64,000 bases of DNA from NCBI GenBank assembly GCA_023362775.1, contig JALMGJ010000004.1, positions 33,039,429-33,103,428 of the forward strand, given 5' to 3'. The position numbers and the translations under genes were made by a program. Positions 34,106 to 46,830 of this stretch are shown here, one piece after another (position 1 is the first letter of the stretch; every line of letters starts with the position of its first letter). The notes beneath the pieces are model-generated. The model was given only the letters and a program-made list of their open reading frames with translations. It was not told the origin of the DNA and made no database searches. Origin of the DNA: Charina bottae (lineage: Eukaryota > Chordata > Lepidosauria > Squamata > Charinaidae).

Positions 34106-34170
34106 GAACCACAACTTCCAGAACACGGCCACACAGCCCGGAAGACCCACAACAGCCATAAATCTGTAGA

Positions 34171-37100
34171 TTTTCTTCTGATATGCTATTCCATGACAAT
34201 GGTAATTTTATCCACTTTAGAGGAAAAGTGATAGAAGTTTCTTGTGCCTTTAGAGCATGATATTGTATCTCAGGATTCATATTATACATAAAAGGGTCGA
34301 TTTGTTCCCTTTGAAGTTCTACCAGCTTTTTAAAATAAGCTCAGCTGCCGAGTATCTACTTTGAATTATTTGGTGGGAGGTAGGAAGGGAGACATAAACA
34401 GAATCTGAAAGTCTGCAGAAATGTGGCAAGTCAAAATTATGACCCCAGAAATGCAGACCATAAACAACAGTGCTTTCGTTAGTCCTAAGGAAATGGAATG
34501 AAGTGTAAATGCAAATGGCATTATCGAGTGCTTTGCATTTATATAAAAATCGTTGGGTTTTTCAAATGACCCCCTAAATAAAGAAGATATGTAAGCCACT
34601 AGGGCATAGTTAATAGATTACGAAAGAGAAGCCAAAGGGAAATCAGAACACAGGATACCAGGCTGACCCATAAAACAGCAAAGCCCATGTTGCTTAATTA
34701 ACATCATCCCCCCCCCCGCTCCCCCTCCCCCCCCAAAAAAAAACTTCACATATTTTCAGGATAATAATGGCAGGATTTTTACAAAGACTGAAGTGATTAA
34801 AATAACCAGTGCTGGCTCATTTGTTGCAAGTTCAGACTAATAAACTCTAGTAATAAGACGTTACCCTCTCCAATTATAGAATACACTGCCTCTTTCTGTT
34901 ATAGGGAAGCACTCTCTGTGGGCCTGTAAATATTCTCCAAAGGCTCATTTCTTCTCCACAGGCCTCTCTTAGAATTTTTTTTTCTGACTTCTCGTTTTAC
35001 AGGAAGTTGCTTTTAATTTTATTGTTTAGTGCTATATGAAATAAAATGAGTTTTGCTACTGAGCATCTTCTGTGTCATGGAAGGGTACAGAAAGATTGCA
35101 TATTTCCTGCCATTATGGAAAATTATAATACAGCATGTAGTAGTTGGCAGGAATGTCTAATTTAGCTCTAACAATGAGGCAAATATCCTTTTTCATAGCA
35201 GGTTGTACTTCAAAAATTGTTCAGCACGTTTGCTATTCTTTTCAGACCATGAAGAAGAATTAGAATTAGAATACCATTGTGAGTGAGCCACTGAAATGAA
35301 CAAACGGACTTGACACACGGTGCTGAATAATTTGTGTCGCCAAGGTGACATACTTGGTTCAGCAAGAGGCCACTTGATTTGACTCAGTAGAGCAATTTGG
35401 GCAGCGTCAAGCTGATTCAAGCCCATGTTGTCAAGAAGGTGCCTCTCAACCTTTTTCTCCAATGCTGGCCAAATGGTGCCCAGCCTGGATAGCTTCAGAA
35501 TTACCCACAGTGTATGCCCAAATCTTCCAGTCAGGGATAGTTTCACAGTGTGGAACTTTTGGCAAGGGGTTTGGAGTAGGTAAGCAGCACATCCTTCACA
35601 GCCACTAATCTCTTCTGGACGTTCCTACTTGAAAAGTGTTCCAAAAGTTTCGGGCTTCCTTCCACCAAACTCCTTGACTCTTCCTCTGGTGAGGGTTGTA
35701 GAGGTTGCTCATCTCCTCCAATCTCTCCCCTCTTGGTGTTCCCTCAAAAAGTGATGAATGGCATATCCTTTGCAGAACTTGGAAAAGATTTTAGCAGGAG
35801 GTCTGGAGAAGACTCCAGGTCATCAGCTTTGGTGTGTGCTGCAGGATTGCCTAGAAAACCTTCTGGTGTTGCCCCCAGCCTAGAAAACCTTCTGCTCATG
35901 AAGAGCACTCTGGGTCTGCTGCTGGCATCACGCTCTATTGGAAAATGGAAATTTCAATGGTGAAATAATGTAATTGTGAAATGTGTAACAATGAAATAGC
36001 ATAATAGTAGAAGGCAGGACCAACCTGTTTATTGGTCATCTGCTGAACAGAGTACGAAGGAAACTGGAAGTTGGCAGTTCTTGCCTACTCAAAGAAAGGA
36101 AAGTGCTGCTTCAAAAGTAGCTCCCTCCATGACTTTTGATTTCTTGCTGTTGCTTTTTTTTAAGTTCATTCAATTTGGGTTATGACAGAGAGGAGTTTTG
36201 GATGAAGGCAGAAGACAAAGCTTAGACGATATGTAAAAATCTACAACAAGAACCCACCCCATTCCTGCTACAGCAACATAATTGGTTAATGGTTTTCCCT
36301 CTGGTTGAACCAATTGCTTTGCTTACCATGCACTGCATACACAAAATCAGGACAGCACTATTCTGCAAACAAGTCACAATAAAGGTAATAAAGGCAGGAC
36401 AAGGATCAGAAGCAATGTCTGCAAAAGTCATGCTGGTATAGTTCTTTGCTAGCTCAAGAATGAATGGTTAGCACTTTAACTTAGCAAGAGCAAAAGGCCC
36501 AAAATGTAGATTCTACTAATAAGAACGGCAGGGGGGAAATCATTAAAAATCATAAGAAAATCAATGGAAGATAACATGCCTCTAAGTCTTAAATTCAACC
36601 CTGAATCTCATGGCGGACTAAATAGACATAGTGACACTGGTACATTTCCCCCCCATTGTATTGAACATTCCTTTTTCATTCAAACTTTTTGAGATGCATT
36701 ATTTTATGATCGCACAGAGGTTGGCCTTAATGTTATTTAGCTTACTTGCACTATTTCCTTGATTGTCATTTGAGACCTTTAGGAGCTGGTCAGCTGAGAG
36801 ATTTGCCCTCTCCATAGGTTCATATGAGAATGGTGGCCTTTCTGATGTCATGGGACAATCCCAAGCTCTTTTAAATCTTTCGACAATTTTATTGCCATCC
36901 ATATTCCTTTGAACTTTCCTTGCAGTTGTTGAACTTTCCAAGGACCTGTCACACATATCTGACTCTAACACATTCCAGTTCAACATACCAACTGATGTGT
37001 CAATGGGATAACAGCCTGAGGTTCTTCTAACAGGACTTTATAATCCATACACTTTAAATAAGCATATCTAGAAAAAGATGGAGTGCAAAAAATAACAAAA

Positions 37101-40100
37101 CCAAAAATAAAATTAAAACACACATGAAATACAGTACCTATTTGTTGGATCTCTACTGCAATTTATCATTCCAAAAGTGAAAAAAAGACCATGAGCATTT
37201 CTGTTAATGCCATAGAACATGTTACTCTTTGTTCTCCCGTCTCATTTAAGTGAGAGGATTCAGTACTGACTCATCTGATGTAACAGTAGAGTGCTTTTTT
37301 CCTTCATTCTGTGCCACCCAGTTGTTCATTATACAGTATTGTTGAATGTAAAAGGCTACCTGGAAGAGAGGATTTCTTCCACCCAAGATTGAACCCTGAC
37401 ATCTCTGGTTTAAAAAATTAAGCCATGAAGTCCTAAGTCTGGGATAATATGGGGGACAAGGGGAATAAGAATTTCAGGAGACCGGCCCATATTTTGAATT
37501 CAGGACTGAAATATTGGGGGGAGGGGAGGGGAGTGAGACTATTGATCTTTTGCTTCCACCTGCATTTAGAAGGCAGTATATTTAGTCTCCACTTGGAGAA
37601 AGCTGGTATAGATTTCATTAAAAGCCTTCTTATCTTTTTCTTTTCCAAATATAACTTGATCTGGTGAAATAAATATATTGCTAAGTTAGATAAAGAGTAG
37701 CATCCAAGAGATACAAAAGATGAATAAATATATATTTTCTTTAATAGCTTTTCTTTGTGTCTCTCTGTGTGCATTTTAAAAAATTCAATCAGGTTCTTTC
37801 TGAAACAGAGCATACAGTATGTCCAGTACACACTGACCATAGGAAATTACAGAAACTCTCATTTCATGGTATTGACTTGAAATCTTGGCACTCACAGATG
37901 ACAGAGTCTTCAGAAGTCCCAAAGTTCTTTACTGGAAACCTTCTCAGTGAAAGTGGTAGAAGACCAACATAAATATAGATATCATTTTCAGCTTCCTAGC
38001 CTTAAGGATCAAAGGACATATGACGTTCTTACTCTCTATGACTGTTCATTTTATTCCTTGTTTCACCTTAGGGAGATTTGTGTGAAACTTCTCATTCAGA
38101 GAACATTCACTTTTGATATACCTGGTGGCAGTAACAGTGTTACATTTATGTGATCTATGGATGTGAAACGGGTTTTGATGCAAATTATGACATGGGTTTA
38201 GACAGGTCCTCCAGGCAGTGGTAGGGTCCAGGAGCTCCTTTCCAGAAGTGCTACTTTTAGCTGCAGAGTGTAGGTACTCACAGCATTCACAAAACAACAA
38301 TACAGCTTGCAGCCTGGGTGGCTTTTTTAGCTAAACACCAGGGGATAATAACTACCTCTGATTAATGCCAGATGTAATTGAGCCAAGCTGCTCCCTGATC
38401 CAAGCAGAGAAGAGTCTGGACATTTAGCATCTATTTTTTCCTCTCTCTTTGTACATGTGTGCACTTCCTCCATCAGCTCAAAACTGTGTGCTATTTCTTT
38501 CCTCAACTATAAATTGAAAACAACTTCATGCCTTTTGGAATGAAAACAAAATATTTATTTCCATTCTCTGCCTTGCAATGTTAAGATATATGAGCAGCAC
38601 TTTAGCCTTTGTGGAATAGAAAGAAAGTGAGAAGTGAAGCAACTGTCTGGGAGGAGGGAGAACATTGTTCCTTTCCAACAACTACAGCAAAATTAAAATG
38701 ATACAATGCATCATTTCTCCCCAGGATGAAAGAGCAAGCAAGGCATATTCCCAATTATATCAGACAGGACCATTTTCAAAGAGCACAATCTTGCCGTCTG
38801 CAAAGTGGTGGTTAGGTCAATTGCTACATTAACGGTGACAAAGAGGCACCTACAACACAAGTTGCTGTATGGGCCGCTCCTCTTTAGATTCCAGCTAACC
38901 ATGCCAGTTCCTAGATACACCATTCAATCTCCCAATTCATTTTTCCCCATTTTTCCCCAATGCTGATTCTGTGTTCTGTACTTACAGGCTTGCTCAGTCT
39001 TTACTGAACTATTTTTTGAGAGCTTTCCTTAGTTCCTCCCCAATCTAAAAATGTCTCCTTTTTCCCTGCCAATTTTGTGTTTCTCCCTAGACATTCTGGT
39101 ATCTTCCACTTGTGTATGGGTACTGTTTTAATTACATAAGTATTTTAATTCAGAAAAGTGAGGTCACCCCTTATATGATAAGTAAATAGAACTTCCAAGT
39201 TCAAAGGGAATATAATTCTGGAGATAAAAATGCAGGGGAGGATTGTGGTCAGTATGGCCTATTTCAACCACTGTTGGAAACCGTATACTGAACTTGATGA
39301 CTTCCAACTGGATCTCCAATTGTTGTTAGATGACAATTATCAGTTCCACATAGCATGACCAATGATCAGGGGTTATGAAAACTGCTGTTCAGCAACTTTC
39401 CAGCACTTGTGTATCCAAAGATGGAATGCCTCTGAATTTGATGTAATTCAGTTCAGAGGATATTTCTTTTGTTCTAATGAATGTTTTATAAAATAACTTG
39501 GTTTGACTTTGGAAGGATGATGTTAAATGGAAATCGCTTGTTCAGATTGCTCAAGAGTATAAAGGACCCAGTTCCACCCAAAGAACTGATTGTTTAGTAT
39601 TTTTATTCAGACTTGCAAGTAGCAAATTCTTGTTAAGAAGTCCAGGACCTAAATCTCACTTTCAAACATGTTCATATGGAACACATTGATAGATGGAGAA
39701 CCGCACTGATTCAAGAGCTGTGGTTCTTAATTTTGATGGTATGTTCAAACCTGACAACAGAAGTAGGTAATTTGTTTAATGAGATTCTGTTGTATTTTAA
39801 AATGGTATTTAGTTGTTTCCAATCGAAGAGAAGATTTAGTTGTTTTAATTTGGTTTATTTTTTATTATCTGGTCTTGGATTGTAATAAAATGTCCGTTCA
39901 TTCATTTGTTGACAAGTAGCACCCAAAATATTTAAATTTAAATAGTATGCAAACTAAAGTGTGCATAGTTCTTCAACAGTTCTGCACATAATACTTGGAG
40001 CAATCCAATCATTGAAAATGAAAAGATGGTTGTATCAGTGGAATATTACTGCAGAATAATAATTTCTAAAATGTTAGGAATATATACTGTATATTTAATC

Positions 40101-40872
40101 ACTTCATTTAGTCCTGGGAAAGCATGTTGTTCTATCTGATACTCAGGTACTTTCTGAGTTAGGACTAGAATAAACTATCATTTTGAACTGAAAATGTAAA
40201 GGTTAAATGTGGTTTTCTAACAGTTACTTCTAGCAGTAGATGCAATCATCTACAGAAGTTAACAATCACAATACACCGAAAAGCACAATTTTCTTATCCC
40301 TGATGGAAAGAACAAAAAGTACACTGCACTTTTGCTTTTGTTCTTTTATTGTAAAAGTAACATAACCAATCCAGAGCATAAAAGCTATGGTTGCTTTTGA
40401 ATCATTAGGGCATAATTTCATTTTATTTCTTGGATTTCAAATACTTGGAAATCTTTAACCATAATCAGGAATTTGCACATTCCGCCAAGCATAATCTGTA
40501 ATGGACATTGTGTATGATGATTATGTGCCCAATCAACACTATTTGTATTGTAAAAGCTATTTTGTCTCAGATCAAATATGGGACAATAGTACATAGGATT
40601 ACTTTAATGCAGACCTGTGAAAAAAATCAGCAATTACATCCATCTGTTTAATTATTTAAATAAAACTTTTGTGTAGGAAGGATAGAGGAGGTACCATCTG
40701 AACAGAATTCCTATTGTCAATACCTGATCAGTGCTATCACTCATTTTCTAATATGATAATGCAGGTGCAATCCAGGTATTTGGAGAGAGACAGATCAACT
40801 ATGTACTCTACAAATAATTGTTTTTTGTATTCAGTTGCTTATCCAGATAGAAATATACACATGGGAAGATGC
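34171..40872. other. Unassigned 6.7 kb, no gene recognised
   Basis: The largest stretch free of repeats I can name. There is a mixed C and A homopolymer tract at 34710-34742. The 95-codon minus frame at 36699-36986 has protein-like composition (MLNWNVLESDMCDRSL start) but no domain I know. 39660-39900 ends in GTAATAAAATG and could be an old LINE 3' end. The relative lack of insertions might reflect constraint, but I cannot show this from one sequence. Confidence 0.35.
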
Positions 40873-40880
40873 CTCCTAGT

Positions 40881-41316
40881 TAGGCTGACCATACATCCCG
40901 TTTTGAACGGGACAGTCCCATTTTTTTAGCATTTTTCAACCGTCCCGGCAGGAATGGCATGGAAGGAGGATCCGAGCCGGAGCTGCCGATTGGAGGCAGC
41001 CTGGAAGAGGAAGCCCTCCCACCTATCAGCATGCGGCAAAGGAGGGCGGACCAGGGGTGGGGTTTGCAGGCGGGAGCCAATCGCGTGGAACGGGGCAGGG
41101 TTTGCAGGCGGGAGCCAATTGCGCAGACCAGGGGTTGGGTTTGCAGGCAGGAGCCAATCACGTGGACCAGGGGCGGGGTTTGCAGGCGGGAGCCAATCGT
41201 GCAGACCGGGGGGCGGGGACCTGTCTTTTTCATGAATATGGGATATTACATAAGACTCTGTCCCATTTTGCCATCCCAATGTCCCGTTTTTGTCTCAAGG
41301 AAATATGGTCAGCCTA
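40881..41316. mobile_element. hAT-like non-autonomous element, copy 2 (four GC/CCAAT units)
   Basis: The same element as 20233-20665: TAGGCTGACCATA at the left end, TATGGTCAGCCTA at the right end. The flanks CTCCTAGT (40873-40880) and CTCCTTGT (41317-41324) match at 7 of 8. It differs from copy 1 in having a fourth minisatellite unit and a deletion near the left TCCCG region. ORFs on both strands are artefacts of the repeat. Confidence 0.87.
41055..41218. repeat. 38-39 bp minisatellite with GC and CCAAT boxes
   Basis: Four units with GCCAAT words starting at 41076, 41114, 41153 and 41192. The fourth unit keeps GGGGCGGGGTT; the first three have GC-box variants (GGGGTGGGG, GGGGCAGGG, GGGGTTGGG). 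Confidence 0.87.
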
Positions 41317-41324
41317 CTCCTTGT

Positions 41325-42330
41325 AGAGATCAAATAGTTATTGTTCTATCACTGTAAGTGTAAATATTGATGGAGGAATGGATAGATGGATGGTCACATA
41401 TACCATTTTTATGAAGGAAATGCCACTTTTAAGCTAATTATCTCCGTTAATCATATAATTAGATTATTTTCATAAGCCAAAGTGAAGTCCCTCAAGTCAT
41501 GCTTAACTCCTATAGGCAGACACATTCAAGTGGTTTTCTTGGAAATAATGCAGAAATGGTTTATCAAAGCCTTCTTCCAGATTTTGTTTTAATTTTCCAG
41601 TCCAGCCTATAGCCTTAATTATCCCATTCAAGGTACTAACCAGGCCCATATTTGGTTAGCTTCCAAGCCCAGACAAGTTCAACCAGATGCTTTCACTGGC
41701 TGAGCCATATTATTTTCATAGAATAATAATAAACACCAGTAATAATTTCTTTTAATTTTTAATTACCCTATTTATGAAGAGCAATATGTTGCAATGGCAT
41801 CAAAATCTTTGTCTTTAGCCAAAAGACCAGATTGCTTAGAAGCAAGATTTATTTGTGGGTACTTGATTTTTTTTTATTCCCAATTATTTGTTTCAGTTTG
41901 CAACAACTACTATTGTTGCCAATCGCTTTTTTATTTTAGCACTCAGCACCCGCTCTTTTAATATTTCCGGATATCAGTAAAAGAAGGGAGGCAAGCATCC
42001 AGCAAGCATGGGGGTGGATGGGAGAACTAAAACTACACAAACAGAAGGCAACAAAATTACACATAACAATGCTTAATATTACTCTGTTAACACACATCTC
42101 ACATAGCTCTTACAACTTATTTCCAGCTTGCATTGGTTATTTTCTCTAAAATAATGCAAAATACAGAAGTAAATTGTAATTTCTTTCACTTCTTAGTTTG
42201 AAGTATTGTTTCTGAACACCTCAAATTAAGGATATCTATTTATTTTGAGTCATTGCACTTTTGCATAGCTTCACTCACCATTTTCTTTTTTCCCCTTTTT
42301 TTAGTTATATGGAAGAAAATGAACTAAAGA
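41325..42330. other. No recognised gene or element
   Basis: AT-rich unique sequence. Confidence 0.4.
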
Positions 42331-42374
42331 ACGTTTGCCTCAAAGTATAATTTTCTGTTGGCATATTGACAACT

Positions 42375-43325
42375 CACTGCCCAGCACCAGCCCTTCAGAA
42401 GCTCTTGAACCTCATCTTAGGACTGTTGTTGAGTTCCCAAGGCTTGTAGTCTTGGATGACTTCAACCTCCATGCCCTGAGAGGGAGTCCCAGTATAGTTT
42501 GTGAGTTTATGGCCTCCATGGTGACCATGTGCCTGTCACAAGTAACTGTGGCCCTGACTCACTTGACCTTTTCTTTACTTTGGAGCAGATGAAACACAAT
42601 CTAAAAAGGAAGGACATTAAATTATGTCATCTGTTGTGGTTTAGATCACTTCCTTGTCACACTGTGGATCATGATGGCTTTGGAACTGTGCAAGGTGGTC
42701 CACCCCAGGTGTCTAATGGACCCACTGGGTTTCTGGAGGGCATTTGGGGAAAGTCATGACAATTTGGCAGGCAATTCCATCTCACATCTGGTTGATCCCT
42801 GAAATACAGAGACAGACAGAGGACTACATGAGATTGTGCTGCTACCCAGTCTCTAATTCCCAAGAGTTCCTTAGTTTACTGAAAAGTTGAGGGAAATTAA
42901 GTGACTGAAAGGATGCCTAGAGTGAAAAATAAAAATGGATGACTGAGTACAAGTAAGAGCTTATGATCAAGCCTACACCGTTGCAATAAGAGTAGTGTAT
43001 GGTTAGTTTTCTTCCATGCTTATTGCTTCTGCTAATTCTTCCTTGGAGCGCTGTTCAGGGTGACCCAGCCTCTTTTAGGAAGAGACAAGCAGTGTTGTTC
43101 AGTAGGTGTTTGGCCCTTAGGTTAATTTAATTGAATGGCACCTATGATATATGAGGGTTTTATTGATTGATGGTATTATCTGTATGTGATTGTAATATAT
43201 TGCTTTGTCTTGACTTGTTTTGTCTTAACTCCACCCAGAGTCCATTTCGGTTGGGGCTGGCTATATGTATTGTCAAGTCAATGGCACATAATCAAATAAA
43301 TATTGTAAAGTAAATAAATACATAA
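42375..43325 (+). mobile_element. L2 LINE, endonuclease piece and 3' tail
   Basis: LVVLDDFNLHAL (frame of 42335-42592) is the L2 endonuclease strand with the DFN motif (intact: LGDFNIHV). It is followed by decayed sequence with GPTGFLEGIWG and EIKxLKGCLE-like remnants, then a jump to the 3' end, where CCACCCAGAGTCCATTTCGG and AAATAAATA mark the tail (43235-43320). A large internal deletion removed most of the RT. Confidence 0.72.
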
Positions 43326-44880
43326 ATTTATCATGCCAAGGGGCCAGTCAGATCTCACACTATGACAATACTGCTGAATGCAAATTCAGCTCAGGAATAA
43401 GGACAGTATTTCCAGGATACCCTTAAGACAAACAACCCCAATGGCACAGGATAGAAGGAAGTAGTTACAGCCTTCTCGTGGGGAAGATTTGTCCATTGTT
43501 CATTTTATCAACCCCAAATCCCCTAAATGGAAGCAACTATTTGTTGGTTTTATGTGGAACTGTTAAGATCAACATCTGGTCTATTCTGAATGCTGAAGTT
43601 TTGATTAAATAAGGTGTTCATACCAAATCAACACACTGAATAAAAATAGGAGGCTGCCCTGCTTTCTGATGAAAATAGCACCTTGTTTAAAGGAAGGTAT
43701 ATATTTTAGAATATTGTATCATTATATGAAAAATTATGGCTATAGCATGCATGGGAAATGGCAAAGAAATTCATTATTCAACACTGGAAAGATGGTATTA
43801 CCCCAGACTTACAGTCTTGGATGATATATATTAATTTTTGTTTATGAGCTGGCACTCCCTTGATGCAATGGAAAGACTGATAAATACTATTTTGTGTGGT
43901 CAAAGTTTTGTGCTTTATTCTTTTTTAAAAAAAGTGGACTAAATAATTTTTTGAATTTAATATGATATGGAGCTTTGTCTCTGTCTATTTTCATTGCATA
44001 AAAAATAAATGAACAAGGCAAATTTGAAGCCTTTAAAATTATTTGAAGGTGCTATAAGATGTCCATCAAAATCACTGTTGACAAAATCTTGGATTGTTTA
44101 TAGACATATCATTCTTGAAGTTATTGGCATGTGAGTATATAATTGGATGTTGCCAACCAACTAAAATTCTACAGATTCAAGACTTGTTAAAAATCATCAA
44201 AATAATAACTTCAATTTTATTTAAGTCATATTTGGTTTTCTCTTGATTGCATGTACTTATGTGAGTATTCATATATTAACACATATTCAATAAAATACAT
44301 TTATGCCCTATAATTATTGTCACACTATTTGAGTTTTAAGAATAGGAATACCTGACCAATTGGAATTTCACAGCTCATATTCATGGTGAAGGCAAGCATT
44401 TGGCACTGAATGTCTTGGCTTTTCTAAATTCTTAGTGTTGTTAAAGGCAGAATATAGATTTTTATGTCTGTCCAAAATCAAGAGCTTTGTCTCATTTCTA
44501 GTCACTCGAGAAAAGTAACCACTGATGGCACTGAAAAACATGTTTTTTTAATAATTTGAATCACTTAAAAATTATAGCTTGCATCACAAAGTCTATGTAC
44601 ATTGTTATATAAAATTTAAAATATACCTAAGCTTAAATTAAGCCTAGGAAATCATTTTGAAATGTAAATAGAAACTGTCAAAACAAAAAGTAATGCAACT
44701 CATTCAAACAGTTCCTACTGTAAACTAGAATAATTGTAAAAAGGGATTTATACATATGTCAATATGGCTTATATGTCAAATCAATTATGATTATTCCTTA
44801 GAATATCTTATTCAATGAATTTGGGTGATATTTTTGACTACATATTTTAGTGGTACAACAGATTTTTCATTTTTTATAAT
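43326..44880. other. No recognised gene or element
   Basis: Very AT-rich, with no long frame and no repeat that I can name. Confidence 0.4.
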
Positions 44881-44881
44881 G

Positions 44882-44882
<1 letters not shown>

Positions 44883-44914
<32 letters not shown>

Positions 44915-45105
44915 ATGTGCCATCAAGTAATTTTCGACTCCTAGCAACCAGATAGACTTTCTCCACGATGATCTAACCCTGGCCTAGTCTTTCAGGTTTT
45001 CAGTTTTCCAATGGTGCACTCATTGCCACTGTAACTGAGTCCATCTGCCTCGCTGTTGGTTGTCCTCTTCTTCTCTTTGCTTCCACTTTCCCAGCATTCT
45101 CAACT
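44883..45105 (-). mobile_element. BovB/RTE LINE 3' end, antisense
   Basis: The minus strand reads KVEAKRRRGQPTARQMDSVT, the RTE C-terminal signature (intact form KRRRGRPTxRWxDS), then a decayed region and SRKLLDGT before the tail. The tail is the (GATT)n run at 44883-44914, equal to (CAAT)n on the element strand. Strongly 5' truncated and joined directly to L2 at about 45105. An RTE of this type is the natural partner of the Sauria-type SINEs in the window. Confidence 0.8.
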
Positions 45106-45860
45106 TTGTGCAACTTCATGTTGCACATCAGTTGCACCCATTCCTGGATTGCGAAGCTCTGCTCACAGTTACTCACACCCTGGTCATCTCCCAAGTGGAC
45201 TACTGTAATGTGCTCTACATGGGACTGCCCTTGAAGAGTTATTTGGAAGCTTCAGCTGGTGAAAAATGCAGCAGCATGGGTAGTTATGAATGCTCCTAGA
45301 AGGACATATGTTATACCTCTGCTCCATGAGCTGCACTGGTTACTAGTTTGCTTCCAGGTGGAATTCAAGGTGCTGTTTTTGACCTTTAAAGCCCTGGGTT
45401 TAGGTTATCTGAGGGACTGCCTCTCCCCAATTATTTCTACCTGTCCCATCAGGTCCAGCAGGAGAGGCATGTTGTGGGTCCCATCTGCTAAGGAGTTCCA
45501 TCTGATGGGACCCTGTAGATGAGCCTTTTCTGCTGTGGTGCCCGCCCTCTGGAACATCATCCCCTCTGAAGTGAGGTTAGCCCCACCCTTATGGCCTTTC
45601 AGAAAGCTCTCAAAATGTGTTTTTTCCATCAGGCCTGGGGATCCCCTGGCAGCAGAGCGCCTGTGCGTTGGTTGCACCGTGTATAACTTCTTAATTTAAC
45701 CCTCTCACATTCCTTTTTTACTTATGCTAATTACAGTATTTAATTGGTTTTTATATTCTGTTTCAATAGTTGGTTTTATTGTATGCCACCCAGAGTCACC
45801 TTGTGTGAGATGGGCAGCCATATAAATTTGATAAATAAATAAATACATACATACTTATTT
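45106..45860 (+). mobile_element. L2 LINE C-terminal region and 3' end
   Basis: CEALLTVTHTLVISQVDYCN, VLYMGLPLKSY, HELHWLLVCFQVEFKVL, FKALGLGYLRDCLSPI, EFHLMGPCR and ALWNIIPSEV-like remnants are found in L2 order over 45140-45560. The 3' UTR ends in GCCACCCAGAGTCACC and GATAAATAAATAAATACATAC. Frameshifts at several points make it dead. Confidence 0.88.
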
Positions 45861-46689
45861 TATCTGCAGAAGACTTTAATTGGCTTCAGACAGTTGCAAA
45901 AACAGTTGCTAAATCATCATACTACGCCATGATTTGTTGAATAATAACACTTTAAGACATAATGTAAAAGCCAGTTTTCAGGTTCACCCAATGAGGAAGT
46001 CAAAACCAAACAAGCCATATTATCATTTAATACAAATCTAATCTATCTCTTGTTATTATATTGATGAGAGAGAAACCTACCCAGTTGCACTCATTTGTTG
46101 CTATCCAACATCCTGTTTCCTGTAACTTCCTGTCCTCTGTTTGGGCTTTCCCTTGACTTTTCCTTTTGTGCCTAACTTCCTTGAGGAGCCTCAAATAGCA
46201 TTGATCAGAATCCATAGGGATAATATGAGAAACAAACTTGGTGAAGCTGTCAAACCATGGAAAAGGGTTTATAACAGGAAGTCTGGCACAGCATATGGTT
46301 TTTATGAAACAGGTCCAAGATTAGTAAGTGATAGGAAAAATCTGGCACCAGAGAATATGAATCAGCTAGACCTGAACTTGATGATCCTGATCTTCAGATA
46401 AAGTTTTTTGGGTCCAATTTTGGGTATTTGAGTATGTATGAAACAAATATTGAAGCGGACCTGTTCAATCACATTGCTCATCTTTCATGGCTTTACACTT
46501 TGCACTACCATCATTTGTGATATGGTGGTCTATCACAAGATTCAGTGTTTTCCCTAAAAACCCTAACACTCACACTTTGTAGCTTATTTCCACAACTTTT
46601 TCCCCTTTAAATTTCTTATCTACTGAGTTATTCCTTGGCCAGAAAGTTATTCTTAATTACGTATGTTTAACACTGTCATCTATTGTTTA
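45861..46689. other. No recognised gene or element
   Basis: The overlapping ORFs at 46027-46215 (minus) and 46141-46401 (plus) have no known domain. Confidence 0.4.
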
Positions 46690-46830
46690 TTAGTTCTGCT
46701 TAAATATTCTCTCTCTTCTCTAGGTATGTTTTATGCAGTCCTATTTTATGATGCATGCTGTTGTTTTTAACTTTGTGAGCTGCATTGAGGGTAATTTCTT
46801 TTATGGAAAGGTGGCAAATAAATATTACAA
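46690..46830 (+). mobile_element. L2-like LINE 3' tail, old
   Basis: GTGAGCTGCATTGAGGGTAA, then TTTATGGAAAGGTGGCAAAT and AAATA follow the plan of L2 and CORE-SINE 3' ends. Confidence 0.45.

Larger units (their letters stand above)
33122..34158 (+). mobile_element. Penelope-like element family A, young copy
   Basis: Left arm 33164-33452 is the reverse complement of right arm 33871-34158, about 288 bp with no difference that I could see. Between them is the PLE endonuclease frame. The target duplication TAAATCTGTAGA is exact (33110-33121 and 34159-34170). A 42-bp piece outside the left arm (33122-33163) carries the family A terminus with GTCGAAGGCTTTCACGGCCG. Perfect arms and duplication make it the youngest PLE here. 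Transcripts could fold into a long hairpin. The RT has been lost by 5' truncation. Confidence 0.92.

Noticed and set aside
33990..34289. Minus-strand 99-codon ORF with cysteines
   Set aside because: It is the antisense of the Penelope right arm and repeats the ORF at 33130-33333 from the left arm.
36699..36986. 95-codon minus ORF as an exon or old retrogene
   Set aside because: Its composition is protein-like, but I found no family match, no poly-A or TSD and no splice signals that I could defend; kept only as a note in the unassigned interval.
40880..41357. Four overlapping ORFs on both strands with tryptophan-, glycine- and proline-rich repeats
   Set aside because: All are translations of the GC/CCAAT minisatellite in the hAT-like element; the same artefact occurs at 20316-20700.
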